DNA of 64,000 nucleotides from Chionis minor (GCA_013398295.1 VZSF01000108.1:134836-198835); one strand, 5' to 3'; positions 1 through 12,554 are shown, numbered from the stretch's first letter. Program-made: numbers and translations. Notes: generated by a model from the letters alone, not told the origin.

Positions 1-1318
1 TTTTTTGGCAAGGGGTTTTTAGCTGGGTGATGTGTATTGCCCGCCTTTTCAGTTCATCTTGCCCTGGAAAAAAAAAAGAAGTTTCCTCGTTCTGGCGCCT
101 TGTGCATGGGGAGCAAGGTGGCTTTTGTTTCATCTGCGTAGCGCTGATGATAAGATAGCTAGCACCAGCAGTGAGAGGGCTCAGTATCCCTTTCACCTCT
201 ATAATCCCCTACGTATATCCCCTTAAATACAGGTATGATTTGTTAAAGTAGTAAAATATCTTTAGTTTAAAAAAAAAAAGCCCACAAGGCTATACCCAGT
301 GAAACCTGAATAAAGTAGTCTTATCGTAGTTGGTTTAATTCAAGCCTGCAAGACTAAAATGTGTTGCTATATTACGGAGTTTTAAAGACCACTTTAGTGA
401 TGTGGTTTGGTAGCTACATAGGACTTCAGCGTCTGGTTTTCTTACAAGTGATATTTGATAAAGTATCAATGCCTGAAGAATCGAGTATTTCACAATTCGT
501 GTGTATATTTTCTTGAAAAGATTGCTGGCTTTTTTTTTTTTTGTGCTAAAAAACTCCATGCCATTTGACTTTGTTATTTGCCTCTGCCTTGGTGGGCTAT
601 GGTAAAATAAACTGAGGGCGTCTAGAAAATATTCCAGTAAGTGGGAACCTGTTCTGCTGAGGAAGCAGACACCAGTGTGTTAGCTAGGGCTTCAATTTTG
701 CATTTTTCCTTCAAATCCCGTGGATTCTGAATGCTGAAGTTAGATTCAGTTCTCTTCCTTCTCTTTCCTGGCCTTCTGGAAATATTGTACTGGAGGTCTT
801 AAGAGTGGACTTGATTCTGCTTTATAGCTGTTCCCATAAATCATTTTGTTTTCAAATACTGAGCTGGTAATTCTATGTGCTGTGTAAAATCGAGTATTAC
901 TTACTCAGGGAGAAATGTAGGTATTTTGAGTTTTTGCTGTGACATACTGAGAGCATTTGTGACTACAGAGACATACAAATGACCTTGAAACTGCTAAGGA
1001 ATTTTACCACACATTAAAATCTGACAAAGCACATCTTTAATGCCCCCCTTCAAATGTCTTATGGCTGTACCTGAACTGGTATTTCCACCCAGCAATAGCT
1101 GTTTTAAATTTGTGTGTTTTTATTCTGGTGGAGTGGTTGATCCTTTCTGTATGCAGGAGAAATTTTTAATTGCTTTACTCTCTGCAATGGATACCTCTTC
1201 AATATGTTCATATTTGCATAAATCTCTCCCTATTATTGTCTTAATTGTACCAGTATAATATTTCTGCATATAATCTATTCTGACTTTCCCATACTAATGT
1301 GAACATCCCTCTTCATTC
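1..1318. other. Unannotated AT-rich stretch
   Basis: I see no gene or recognisable repeat here. It contains short homopolymer runs (A-rich near 67-77 and 269-279, T-rich near 530-542). The open frames are short and low-complexity, with no family resemblance. It may be intergenic DNA or part of a long 5' ELAVL2 intron; the sequence does not decide. Confidence 0.5.
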
Positions 1319-1812
1319 TTCACAGAATTTTAGGGGTTGGAAGGGACCTCTGGAGATCATCTGGTCCAGCTCCCTACCAGAGCAGGTTCACCTGGAGCAG
1401 ATTGCACAGGATGGTGTCCAGGTGGGTTTGGAATGTCTCCAGAGAGGGAGACTCCACCACCAATCTGGGCAGCCTGTTCCAGTGCTCTGCCACCCTCAAA
1501 GGAAAGAAGTTCCTCCTCGTGTTCAGATGGAACTTCCTATACCCAATTTTATACCCAATGCCCCTTGTCCTATCACTGGGTACTGCTGAAAAGAGTCTGG
1601 CCCATCCTCTTGACACCTGCCCTCTAGATATTTAGAAGCATTGATGAGATCCCCCTTGGTCTTCTCCAGGCTAGAGAGACCCAGGTCTCTCAGCTGTTCC
1701 TCGTAAGAGAGGTGCTCCATTCCCTTGATCATCTTCACAGCCCTTGTCTGGACTCTTTCTCATAGTTCCTTGTCTTTCTTGAACCAAGGAGCCTAGAACT
1801 GAAACAGAACTC
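1319..1812 (-). repeat. CR1 LINE 3' fragment
   Basis: This matches the 3' end of an avian CR1 non-LTR retrotransposon in reverse orientation. The 3' terminus lies at the left edge, where the minus strand reads toward ATTCTGTG, the CR1 terminal octamer type. Minus-strand translation gives decayed CR1 ORF2 C-terminal peptide: SDRTRG near 1575, then NTRRNFF, AEHWNRLPR and VVESPSLETFQ. The element is truncated at its 5' end near 1812, as is usual for CR1. A frameshift separates it from an upstream stretch containing YEEQLRDLGLSSLEK. It is a dead fragment, and its closeness to the family pattern suggests moderate age. Confidence 0.93.
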
Positions 1813-4800
1813 TTCTTCCTGGTTCATTTTAAACTCTGTTTTTCAGTGAGAGGGGAAGATCCTTTTATCAGCGTGTTTTTTGTTGTCATTGATTGATTTC
1901 TTGACTCTTCAAAAATTATTAACTACTATACCACACTTCAGATCAAGCTGGGGGATCCAGGTGTAGTGCATTGAAACTGTTCTTAACAGCTGCTAGATCT
2001 GGAGTATCTGCTTTAAAAAAAAAAAACAACTTTCAGATTATTTCCCAGCTTTCTTAATGGCAATATTCAAGCTGCAGTGGAACCCCAGGCTGAATTCTAT
2101 TAAAGACCCTACAATGCTAAACTAGATTTTGGGGGGGGACGGGACGCAAAGCTAAGCTTGCTCTCTTTGGGGATTAAGTAGGAAATAGATGACATGTGAT
2201 CCAGTGTTCTGAAAGCCCAAGATACTTCAGCTTTCCTGTGCTGCTTAAAATAAGTCAGTGCCACTGCAGAGGTGAACTTTGCAGGTAAAAATAGTACAAC
2301 AATGCAAGTGCAAGCTCATTCCTAGTAACAGTGGTGCTGAAATGCTGCTTTTATAGGTAAAACTCTTGCTGTCTTACAGTGTAATGGCTTTTGATTATAT
2401 TTGTTGCCGCTGATGTTCTTCATAACAATAAAACTGATTGTTAGCTAATGGATAAACTCAATTTGTGGTGAATATATTTTTCAATCTTACTTTAAAGCCA
2501 TCTTTGCTTCTGCTGTAATGGATTTCTAATAGATGCTGGTATCTACAGAGGGCAGAGAACATTACCAGCTGTTGCTAAGACTTTAAAAGTGAGAGAATGT
2601 TGCTTTTATGCACAGAGTGTTCTTTTTCTGACAGCCCCCAAATCAATTGAAAAATCACAATACTATCTGGCAGGATTAGCTGATGGTGCTTTGGGTTTCG
2701 ACATCTGTAGCTCCAATTCTGAAGGAAGCCACTACATGTTTTTTTGAACTGCTGCCTGTGTGAATCTACCCAATTTGACTTAGAAGGATTAGTTCTGGAG
2801 AGGCATGTATAACAGAGTTAGAATTCATAGCTTTTAGGTACTACGACCGGTGGGCCAGATGAAGATGTTTTGTTGCCTGATGCTTATTGAAATTTAAAAA
2901 GCCATCCCGAATTTCTGGTGGCAAGGTAACATGAAGAGGCAGGCTCCTTGATTGATTCCTGCCGAAGCTTGGAGAAACTGCCAATGTCAAGCAAGCTGCC
3001 TTTGCCCGGTAGCCGTTGCTGTTGATTTGTAGGGACTCCTAGCATCTGATATTTTGCCTCTGAGCAACTAAATAGTCTGTTAAATTTGACAGACGCTGTG
3101 GTTAGAGAACAGCTAATTGTTGTTCTTCCCTCTATTTGGAAGTGCTTGCTGTTTTGCATAGGCTTTTTGGCGTACAGCTCTGTGGAAAGGACACCTTGGG
3201 AAGGTGACCTGTGAAATACTTGGATTTAGGAGTCTGTGTTGTTGTAGTGAGTGCAGCTTTTCAGGTTTAAAACGAGGTGAAGTAGTTACAAACAACTTAT
3301 GGCAGAAATCTTAAGAAAAGTGTGCTTTCTCAGAAACATTTAAAAATTCTAAACCCACATAAAGCTTTTGAAATAGCTCACAGTCTAAATCTGACTCTGC
3401 TGGCAAAATATCTGGGGTTTTAGGAGCAGTAATTATATAATGACAAAAATTGTAATGGGAAGGTCTTACTTGCATACATTTGAAAAATGCAAATTGGGAA
3501 CAAGCTGAAGCTTTCCAGATGGAGCTTAAACTAGTGTCACACTGCTTTATATTCTGCTTGAGCCCCACTGTTCCTCATGGTACTCCAGTACTTAAGCAAC
3601 AGGGGTTTTCATTTGTTTTGATCATCATAGTAAGCCCGGACATCATGCAAGTTTGGAAAAAGCTGTAGTTTCCTAATATGAAGTCAGAATGAGTTTTATG
3701 TGTTTAAATGTTTTAGCAATGCTTCACAACTGTGAGTGCACCAGCCTAAAATCAGAATGATAATCGTTCCAGGCAGTCCTAGGCTTTGCTTTGTAAAGCA
3801 TTTGTGATACTGATTCTTCGTTCCCTCAGATGGTGCTGACATCGCTGGTGACTCAAAGGGTGCTGCTTCTGAGCAGAAACTGTGCAAACAGATGCTTAGA
3901 CTTGATGAGGCTGTACGATGTTGCAAGAATGAGTGTCTTGGTTTGCCATGTTTGGCCAAAAACAGGTATATCCCAGTAAACCTGCAATGGTTGACCAAAT
4001 GACTCAGAAGCTAGAAAATACTGAAGTGCTGAGGACACTGTAGGATGTTCTTAAGGATTTCAGACACTTTCTCTGGTGTTCGGCTGAGTGTGGAGTAGAT
4101 CTAGAAAATGTTGTATGATGGACAGCTACCGAATTGCTGGAATGTAATGTAAAGTATGTATGTGCAGTTTCTCGAATACTTAATACCCGACTTCTGGTAA
4201 AATAGGGAAAACTCAGGCATTCAAATGCTTTGCAAAACTACATCTACACAGAGGTAGGAAAGACTGTTCAAGGTGTCCTGCAATATTTGCTGTCATGTAG
4301 GTCTGTGCTAGCAGCATTTGCTTTCAGATGCCTCAAGGTGAGTTTGTTTAACCAAGTACTTATTCAGGCTTAACTGAATAAACTTTATGTGTTTCTATGG
4401 AACGAAACTGCCATTGCACAGTTGCTGAAGTACTGATGTTCTACACTTTAAATCTTAATGACAGAAATTAAATTAATAGGATTGTTTTACAGAAAGGATG
4501 AACAGAGTTAATTTCTGGGAAATTAAAATGTTTCACTTTAAACTGTAAGGGTTGAGAGAAGGAGATTCAGTGGTGGAAAGGGAAAAGTAATGTAAATTTG
4601 ACTTCTGAGTGGCATCCCTGCTTCTTAGACTTCTAATAATATTTTTCAAGACTATTCTTACATATTTTATTCTGAAGTAGCCTTATTGTCAGAAGGGGTA
4701 CTTAGACTCAGCTTCCCTGTGGCTTTTCTTAAATGTCCTGTTGTTTCTCATTACATTGATTTGCCGAAGATTTCTGCTGTGTTACCTGGAGTGAGGCAAG

Positions 4801-6974
4801 GGAGGAGGGAGGGCAGAAAGAAACAGGCAAATACTTTTTATGCCCTTTCACCTGGCTGAATTGCCTGGGTTGAGGTAGTAGTTCCAGCGGGTTTTGTAGA
4901 TATTCAAACTGTACCTACATGCCACAGGGCTTGAACATGGGAAAGGAGCCCCTTAAACTGGCCTTGTCTTTAACTTCGAGGTGAGTAGTGGATATGTTCC
5001 AAGCATTAAAGTTCATAATATATAAACTGAGTTTGGTAGGGGAAGATGTGTGGTTTTGAAAGCATGAAATCTAGAGCCATGTCTCCTATACTAAGCTTTG
5101 GGCAGTCAATCTTTGTGTCCAGGGGGCTGCAGGGTTTTGTTTCTGTGTAATAACATGGGAAGCTTGCTGTCAGGAAACCTTCACATAGATCAAAACAGCT
5201 GAGGATTTCATGGTTATGTCTGTGTTTACAAAGTGCCTTCAAGAAACAGAGTTTTCTGTTTCAGGCTTGCTGCAATGGATATCAAAAGTGAGAAATTAAA
5301 TACCTAAATACCAGAAAAAGGGCAATGGTTTGTCTGCCTAGTGTTTATGCTTGGCACTTTTTGTTTTGTAAATTTCTGTGGTGTGTAAGTGCTCCTCTGC
5401 TTCTTACCTGTGATTAACTTCAATTCAGGATATCTGTGAATGCGTTTTTGAAGTTACGGTCTTCTCCCTTACATGCTGCAGAAATGGCAGCGCCTGGACA
5501 TAAGCAGCAGCTTTGGAGAAGAGCATGCTGAATGGCCAAAGAGCTCTTGATAGCTCATGGAGCCAGTGGGGCACAAATGCACCTGTTTACCTACAGATAT
5601 AGTTAAAATTCCTGCAACGCTGCTCCAGGTGACCCTGTGAGGTGGGGAGGAGGAGCTCCATTGGAGCTGTGGGCTAGCAAAGGAGTGTATCCCATGAGGA
5701 AGCCGGCTGCAGGAGGGAGTAGGTACTGTGGCCGTCATGGCAGAGGAAAACATTGTTAGGGCCTGTTTGGACTTTTGAATTTGCTTTGAGCACATACATG
5801 CATAGCCATTGCACTGAAACGGGTAATACATTGCAAGCATGCTAGCAGCAAACATGCCTTCACTATGTTCTCATTTTATTTTTGTAATGGAGATTCTGTT
5901 TCGGTACCATCCATTTTGTTTGTGCTCTTGAAATGCCAGAAAATGCTGTGACCTCTGTTTTTATTCATTCATTAGCATTAAATTTTGTATGCATCAACCC
6001 AGTTTAGAGGCAGAGCAAGATGTTGGGATTTATTTTTTTTTCTGTATCCACTGTTCATCTCCAGTCTTGAACCAGCAAATATAACTAGTTAAAGGTAAGG
6101 GGTGAAGACTATTGCTTGCATATCACAGTTGATTTAAGAAGGGCTTTTAAATCTTCTAAATTTAAATCTAAAAATATACATGTGATAATTGTAATTACGG
6201 ATATTATTTTTATCTCTAGTAACATGCTTAGAAATCTCGTCAGACTTCCTGCTATGGTTCCTTTCTACCCAGATACACGTTTGGAGCTGTTTTCTCTTTC
6301 CGAAGAGAGACAGCTGAAGTTGTAACTCTAAAACACCATATGCTTCTTGTAACAAACTATGCATGTACTGCACGCATGCAGTAGTGAAGAAATTAGTTTA
6401 TTAACAAGTTTAACTTTTTCATTTTGATGTGCTTACACCTTGAGCTGTAAGCCAAAATTGAGTTCCTGACCTGAAACTGCTGTTGCTAATCTGGCCAGAG
6501 CACCCATTCTGAAGGGTACTGGAAGATTGCTGACAAAGCGAACTGCATAAAGTGAGGAAGACTTTAGAAGCTTCTTTTGCATTCAGATAGCTAAACTGTG
6601 AAACTTGGCATAGCAATAGCACTTGCCTTGGACTGCATCCATGGTTGAGATGTTGGTAGGCAAGATGAGAATTACAGCCTCATTAACCAACTGAGTAGCT
6701 GAATTTTTTTCTGTAACAGTTGAGCAAACTGAAAGAAAATTAAAATGGAGTCATGCTTGTCTTTCGATAAAGCCTATTTTTATAAGGAGAGTGGTTCTTG
6801 TAGTGAAATTCCTCTGAACCAGTGCAGCTGAAAGATAAAAACTAGCCATCCTGATGGAGACCAAGGGTTTTTTTGGATACAGCTCTGATGATCAAGGATC
6901 TCTGCTGAAATTGTAGCTGGGCTGTAGGTGACTATTTCCACATTAAGTGGTGTAAATAGATGACCTATGCAAAG
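1813..6974. other. Unannotated stretch, no gene seen
   Basis: No exon, RNA gene or repeat family was recognised in about 5.2 kb. A G-run sits near 2131-2138. The longest open frame (5469-5855, minus strand, 128 codons) is cysteine-, serine- and histidine-rich with no domain motif, and I regard it as chance. Confidence 0.45.
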
Positions 6975-7086
6975 GTTTGAGCAACCTAATCTAGTGGAAG
7001 ATGTCCCTGCCAGTGGAAGGGGTGTAGAAACTAGATGATGTTTGAAGGTTGCTTCCAACCCAAAGCATTCTGTGAATCTATGATGA
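6975..7086 (+). repeat. CR1 LINE 3' tail, short
   Basis: About 110 bp resemble the last part of a CR1 element in sense orientation. It contains the blocks CTAGTGGAAGATGTCCCTGC, AACTAGATGATG and CTTCCAACCCAAAGCATTCT, followed by the terminal ATTCTGTG / ATCTATGA repeats. It is strongly 5' truncated and belongs to a different 3' subfamily from the fragments at 1.3 kb and 25 kb. Confidence 0.85.
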
Positions 7087-9559
7087 AGTATCTTAGAGGG
7101 GGGAACTTTTATCCAAGTTGGGTTAAATTAGCAGAAATGTAGTTTCCATTATTAATTTTTGGATTTCATGATCCAGTCTTTCAGAAGTGGCTGTTAGAGA
7201 AGGAGTAGATACTACAGACTTTTGCTGGGGCGAAAGTACAACCTGTTTTTCTTTTGTGGATATGGCCTTTTTTGATCTTTAGAAATACTGTGTGTGTGTA
7301 ACCAGGTGGAGTAAGGATTACCTGCTTTGAAACATGTTTAGGCGTTTTGAAACACGGTATGTCGATGTTCCTGAAGAAACAGTAAGTGAAATTGCCCATC
7401 TTTGGTGTGAATTACATAGCATGATCAAATGCACCAGGTTTCCTGTTTGATGCAACGCATGGGAACAGAAAATGAGTTGATGGTTTCTGTAGGAACAGTT
7501 TCCTTTTTTGACTTAAATAACTGTGCAGTATCAGATTTAACTTACACTTCTGCGCATTAATCTCACGTAATCTTGGTATGTGCTGTCAGAATGTCCAAGA
7601 TCAGGGACCTAATTTTAATGGCTGTTGCTAGTACCTGCTCAAATATTCTAGTATTGAAATATTCTAGTATTGAAAATTAAAGACCATCTAATTGTAACAG
7701 TCCTCCTGTTTGATAAATTGGGTCGACTTGCCTTTTTAAAAACTGATTTACATCTTTCATTACTTGCTTACCTGAGAAGGCTGTGCTGCTTTTATCTGTA
7801 TACATCTGAAAAATCTGTTAGGCTATTAGGAAAAGCTGTAGGCGCATGATTTTAATCATATGTTTAGTCCACATTCAGATAACTGTGAGTAAATTCCCAT
7901 CAGACGCAGTACATATATGCAGGACTTTCTATTGACCTAACAAAATGGATATGAAATGGTACACTGAGGTAGAGTATGATGTAGGCAACATCTAATACCT
8001 ACCTAGGCTACTCTGAGCACTTGAGTGCATATGGTAGGTGTTAGTTGTGTGTAATGTGTGTGGACTGAAGGGTTGTTTAATCCTCAGTGGAAAAATGTAG
8101 AAGTACAACAGGATTGAATGGGAATGGGAGCATCAGTTTCTAGAAACAAATCTGTTACTGTGGATGTAGCAAGAGGTGAAGATGTCTTTCATATTTGGAT
8201 GTGAGATGAATAGTTTGAGCACTGTCTGTGACCCAAATTTGACAACCTGTGAAGCTGATCACTCTCTTGGGACATCTGCTGAGGTATACCTGACTCCATG
8301 TAACTTGTAATGCTCTTTGAAAACTCAGTAGGAAGTGGGTATTACTTGTGAGTTCTTATCTTACAGGTCATAGAGGTATGCCCTTCCTTCTGGTGTGTGT
8401 CATTTTAGGGTTTTTTGGTTTTCTTTTTTTTTTCTTTCCTGGCCTGAGAAAGATGATGAGCTTACTTGCACGCTTATGACACTGCAGTTTTAAGTCAGTG
8501 ACAACCTCCAAATTGAAACTTTCTTAATCCTAGGTGGTAATTTTTTTGTAGGTCTTAAGGCTGGCCAGGGAAGTTACGCACTGTATCTCCTAACTTGAAG
8601 AGTCATTTTCCACATCATCTTGAACCAAAAAAAGTGTCAGACCAGGCTTTTGGTGACTGGGTCAAGAAAAGTGTTCCCTGAGGAGCAGTTTCCCACAGGT
8701 GGCTCTTCTGCACCAGGGCAACCTTAGATGAAAGCCTAAGCCTCTCCTGCTGCTGCTAGCTGTTATTCAAAAAGGATGCTTTGTGTGCAATACAAAATTA
8801 GATGGGACTAGATAGTGAGAAGCTATTCCCATAGCAGAGGGACCTCTATGTCCTGTGTAGCGAGTTTATAGAGCAAGCTGCTTCCTTGCTTATTCTTCTA
8901 CAGGGATTTCTAAAAGTAGTTATTGTCTTCCCCACACTCTTCTCCCACTCCAGCAAAACAGGTCCTCTATCTGAAGCTTGAGGGATGAAGTTGATTTTGG
9001 TGACTTCGGACACGCTGGTGTCAGCTTCCACAGAGACTTTTCGGTGAAGCCAGTGTCTTGCAGGAGCGGAGGCAGATGCAGGCCTGCTGGGACCTGCTGT
9101 GCTGATTTGGGAGACGCCGAAGAAGTGACAAAGCCACCAAGGGGAATGTCACTGAGCTGATCTGTGCTTGAGGAGGCAGGGAGGAGAAAACACCATACCA
9201 GCAGTGACGGATCTCGCTTTGCTGAGGGGTCCAGGGCAAAATGACCTGCTTGAAGGCTTACGCTACTTCATGGTCTACTCACTACAGGGGTACTGCCCTG
9301 CGTTGACTTGAAGATGAATGGTCAAACGCTGAGACCTTCCAGTCTCTGTATCGGGATTTTGAAGCTTGGAGCCAAGGTCACCTGGGGAAAATAAACTCTG
9401 CCCAGTAGTTAGTTTCTCCTGCTGCGTGTCAGCGGAGGACTTCGCGTGGTGGTAGGCAGCTAGATGGGGCGCTTCACCCCAGGAAAATCCTTGTGTCACT
9501 ACTTGTAGCTGAGGAGTAGGAGCTTTGTCTGCTGTCTCAGCACTTCTCGTCAGTTGCTG
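7087..9559. other. Unannotated stretch, rising GC toward its end
   Basis: No gene was recognised. It holds a perfect 16-bp tandem duplication at 7641-7672 and a T-rich tract near 8411-8434. From about 8.95 kb the sequence becomes more GC-rich with scattered CpGs, leading into the CpG-dense block at 9.56-9.88 kb. Confidence 0.45.
7641..7672. repeat. Perfect 16-bp tandem duplication
   Basis: The unit AAATATTCTAGTATTG occurs twice back to back (7641-7656 and 7657-7672) with no mismatch. It looks like a simple replication-slippage duplication. Confidence 0.9.
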
Positions 9560-9880
9560 CGGTTCTCCTGAGCTCCCCGGATTTTGCCAGGAAAGCGGTG
9601 ATGAGGGGAACCTGACACAGGACTCTTGAGGAGGGCTGCTTTCCCTTCTCTCCACCTAGGAGCTTCCTGGTCGGCTTGGTTGGGAGCTGTCTGCCCAGTT
9701 TTTCCCCCCCCCGGAGCGGAGCCGTCGCTGGCTGCGCAGGGGGGCCCGAGGCGGGTTCGGCCCCGCTCCCCGGGAGGAGGCCCTGGCGCTGCCTGTGCCG
9801 GACGCGGCCGGTTCCAGCCGGATCCGCAGTGGCCTCAGCGCTGCGGGGCCTAGCCAGGCCTGTCGGGGGTGGTGGTGCCT
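9560..9880. promoter_or_regulatory. Small CpG-dense block, candidate promoter
   Basis: This is the most CpG-rich part of the window. The core at about 9,710-9,865 has roughly 20 CpG dinucleotides in 150 bases, with blocks such as GGAGCGGAGCC, CCCCGCTCCCCGGG and GACGCGGCCGG. The last two contain Sp1-like GC motifs. The surrounding DNA is AT-rich and CpG-poor. It could be a short promoter CpG island for an unannotated upstream ELAVL2 first exon or a non-coding transcript, or a CpG-rich part of the repeat that follows it. No TATA box or clear donor was identified. The long minus-strand open frame across it (to 10,342) reflects base composition. Confidence 0.4.
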
Positions 9881-9999
9881 CCATGAGAACCTGCTTGAGA
9901 AAGGATAAAATAACACACCGGTGGAGAAGAATGAGGCGGGGTGGGGGAAGGAGAACAGGCATGAGGAAACAGTCCTGTGAGGTGGGAGGAGGCGCCTCA

Positions 10000-10520
10000 G
10001 GCCCTGCAGCCTGAGGAGGAGAGGGCGGTGGAGCAGGCCTTTCCCTGCGGCCCATGGAGAGGTCTGTGCCGGAGCAGATAGGAGCGTGGCAGCCCCTGGA
10101 GGACCCTGTGCTGCAGCAGGTGGATGTTTTCCCAAAGGAGCTGCTGGCTGTGGAAGATGCTGTGCTGGAGCAGGGGAAAAGTGTGTCCCTAAACCCCTGT
10201 CCTCCTCGACCTCGCTGGAGGGTGGTGGGGAGGAGGCAGAGAAGCTGGGAATGAAGGACTGAAATTCAGCCAGGGAAGATGGGTGTGGAGGTGAGAAGTT
10301 TTGTTTTTGTTTCTCTCTAGTTAAATCTGTTTGAATTGTCAATACATGAAGTTAGTTTTCCACAAGTCAAGTCCATTTTGCCCATGACAGTAACTGGTGA
10401 TTTCCTTGTCGTTGTCTTGACCTGTGAGCTTTCTCATCCTGTTTTGCCCCCTGTGCTGCTGGAGGCTGGGCAGGTGTCTGGTGGTCCCACCATGCAGGTC
10501 ACCAGTCAGTGGCTTAGTCT
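10000..10520 (+). repeat. Avian interspersed repeat, probably LTR/ERV-derived
   Basis: Several blocks in order match an abundant avian repeat I know from memory but cannot name safely. They are a series of GGAGCAG / GTGCTGCAGCAGG / GTGCTGGAGCAGGGG units (10,065-10,180), GGGAGGAGGCAGAGAAGCTG near 10,227, CCACAAGTCAAGTCCATTTT near 10,360, GCCCATGACAGTAACTGGTG near 10,380, and TTGACCTGTGAGCTTTC near 10,416. The 3' part from about 10,215 is best supported and the 5' limit is uncertain. The copy is clearly decayed. It may also explain part of the high GC to its left. Confidence 0.6.
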
Positions 10521-11499
10521 GTGTCAGAAGGCAGCGAACCTCTGAAAAACAGGCAGCGTACTGGTGGCCAGACATAGTCGGCTAACCAGAATGATACATA
10601 AGGGTGAAGATAAGCTGCGCTGTGTGTTAAAAGGCTTCCAAATTTAGGTATGTCTGCTCTAATGTCTGTGTGCCTGTGAGATGTGGCTTCTCCAAACTCA
10701 CCCAGTTAGCAGGGAATAACCAAGCTTTAACATGGCCCAGGGATGTGCATCTGGGGTGTTATTAGGAAAAGGCTTTGTGTTTTCTTCTGTGCTCCAAGTT
10801 GTGCATGCAGGAAGAGATGATTGTTCTGTTGCAAGTATTGTAGGTCCGCAGGCAGGATAGCTGCTAGAGGCATTTCTGTAGAAGAACCTGACCTACAACA
10901 GATTTTTTTGTCTGTATTCATACTGGCATATGATGAAGTTTTTAAGTGTTTGTGGAACAGGTATTCCTGACAGCCACGAGTCCTGTCCTTCCCCAGAGGG
11001 AGTCAGAAGTTGGAGGTTTTCTTAATTTTTAGGTAGGGAATAGTTCCACAGCATATTACTTGCTCCATTCTTACTTTGTTTGATAAATGAAATAGTCATC
11101 TGTTGAATCTGGTCCTAGTACCTCTCTGCGGCGTAGGCAACTGTTGTTCATGTCTTGTGTTCAGTGCCACGATTAAAATTAGGCAGTCATCCTTCCCCAG
11201 CAGTGACAGACCTTAAGTTGTCTTTGTCCCTTTTGAGCAGTGAAAGCATTAGGGTATTGGTGTTGGTATTAGGTATTATACTCAAATGCATAGTAATGGC
11301 AACTTATATCTGCTCGTCAGTCCCCCTTAACAAGTGGCTGGGTGTTAAAACTTGTCTATGCAGTTGTCTTTGCTTTTTAGGCAGTGATAAACTGATGATT
11401 AGTCCCCATTGCTATCCTATGTCCCATTTTTCAGTATCTGTAATAAATGAACGATGATCTCAATCTACGGTGTAAGGGCAGAGCCATAATACCCATGAG
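10521..11499. other. Unannotated stretch
   Basis: I see no gene or repeat family in about 1 kb between the avian repeat and the CR1 element. The short open frames carry no recognisable motif. Confidence 0.45.
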
Positions 11500-11797
11500 T
11501 GTATAGAATTAGGGGCTGATGGTAGTCAGGAGACTGACTTTAGTGAGGTGCAGGGGCATCTGCCTTACGGATGTGCTGTTGTGGGAGGGTCCGAGATCTG
11601 TGATTCAGGATGCTCTAGAGGGCTTGGTGAGGCTCATCCAGCTCCTGGACAATTGCCCACTATTTGCTGTTTATCCCTGTAGGCAACAGTGGCAGCCAAG
11701 GGAAGACTGGAGTAAATCAAGTGGGCCACAGAGCTCTGGGAGCGCAAGCAAAGGACACAGGAGCTCTGGAGGAGGTTTTCTCAATTTGGCAGTTTAA

Positions 11798-11802
11798 GGG
11801 TA
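11798..11802. repeat. Target-site duplication, left copy (GGGTA)
   Basis: The five bases GGGTA directly precede the TG of the LTR and recur directly after its terminal CA at 12,555-12,559. A 5-bp duplication is typical of ERVL-class integrations. Confidence 0.85.
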
Positions 11803-12554
11803 TGTCCTGGTTTGAGGTAAAACAGGACCAATTTTGTTCAGTAACTCTGCTTTCTAACTAGGCCTCTTCTAACTGCTGAAATTACAGTATGTTATTCAGA
11901 AAACTGCTCTCTTCCAGAGCGGTAAGACCCATATTTATAGCTGATGCCAAGGCACGGTGTGCAGAGAGGCCCTTGCTTAGACTTATTGCTGTAACAGCCA
12001 AGGCCAGCCAACTTTGTTATTTGCCCCGTTGGAGGGTCGGAAGCGGAAAAGCGTAGAGGGGTCCCACCTGTGGGGAGGAGCGGACAGGACAGGTGACCCA
12101 AAATTGACCAGACAGTGTATTCATCCCATCTGCCTCATGCTCAGTATAAAAAGCTGAGGGATCAAAGGGTCAGCACCGGCTTCAGCTTCCTCTTCAGCTT
12201 GCTTGGGCTTTTGCTCTTGCTGGGGCTCTTGCTTTCCTTCTTCAATGGCTGGTGTCCGAGGAGGACTTTCTGCCTTTGATCCTGACCCGTGTGTTCCTGA
12301 ATCCAGTTCCCTTCCATCACTGAGTCAAGTCTGGGACTTCCCCAGTGCCTGCTGGTGATGTGATTGTCATCCTGGGAACTTGATATGGTTTTGTATATAT
12401 TTCATTATTTTCTTTTTGTAATTTTATTCTTTATATTTCATTATAGTAGACTAGTTCTTACTAAACTAGTCTCTCCTCTCTCTCCTGCCAAGCAGGAGAG
12501 AGGGAAGATCTGTCGTTCAGCATGCTTGGGCCAATATGGCCCCAACCCACGACA
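11803..12554 (+). mobile_element. Solo LTR, avian ERVL-type, copy 1 (752 bp)
   Basis: The element begins TGTCCTGGTTTGAG and ends in a mutated version of its inverse (CCAACCCACGACA). It is flanked by a perfect GGGTA target duplication. Internal landmarks shared with the copy at 23.1 kb are GGTGTGCAGAGAGGC, TTATTGCTGTAACAGCCAAG, GGGGTCCCACCTGTGGGGAG and TGCCTGCTGGTGA. A TATA box (TATAAAAAG) remains at 12,145-12,153, which would drive transcription rightward. Near the 3' end a hairpin CTCTCTCCTGC / GCAGGAGAGAG is present. Compared with copy 2 it carries about 58 extra bases rich in CTTGCT motifs near 12,176-12,236. There is no primer-binding site or internal retroviral sequence, so it is a solo LTR left by LTR-LTR recombination. 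It lies inside a CR1 element. Confidence 0.93.
12145..12153 (+). promoter_or_regulatory. TATA box within LTR copy 1
   Basis: TATAAAAAG lies where the U3 promoter of this LTR family is expected. The equivalent position in copy 2 (about 23,485) reads TGTAAAAG and has lost the motif. Whether it is active cannot be told from sequence. Confidence 0.6.

Noticed and set aside
9656..10342. 228-codon open frame on the minus strand, the longest in the window
   Set aside because: It is Pro/Ser/Ala/Arg-rich with no domain, spans the CpG-dense block and an interspersed repeat, and competes with open frames in other phases. Its length follows from the GC-rich composition.
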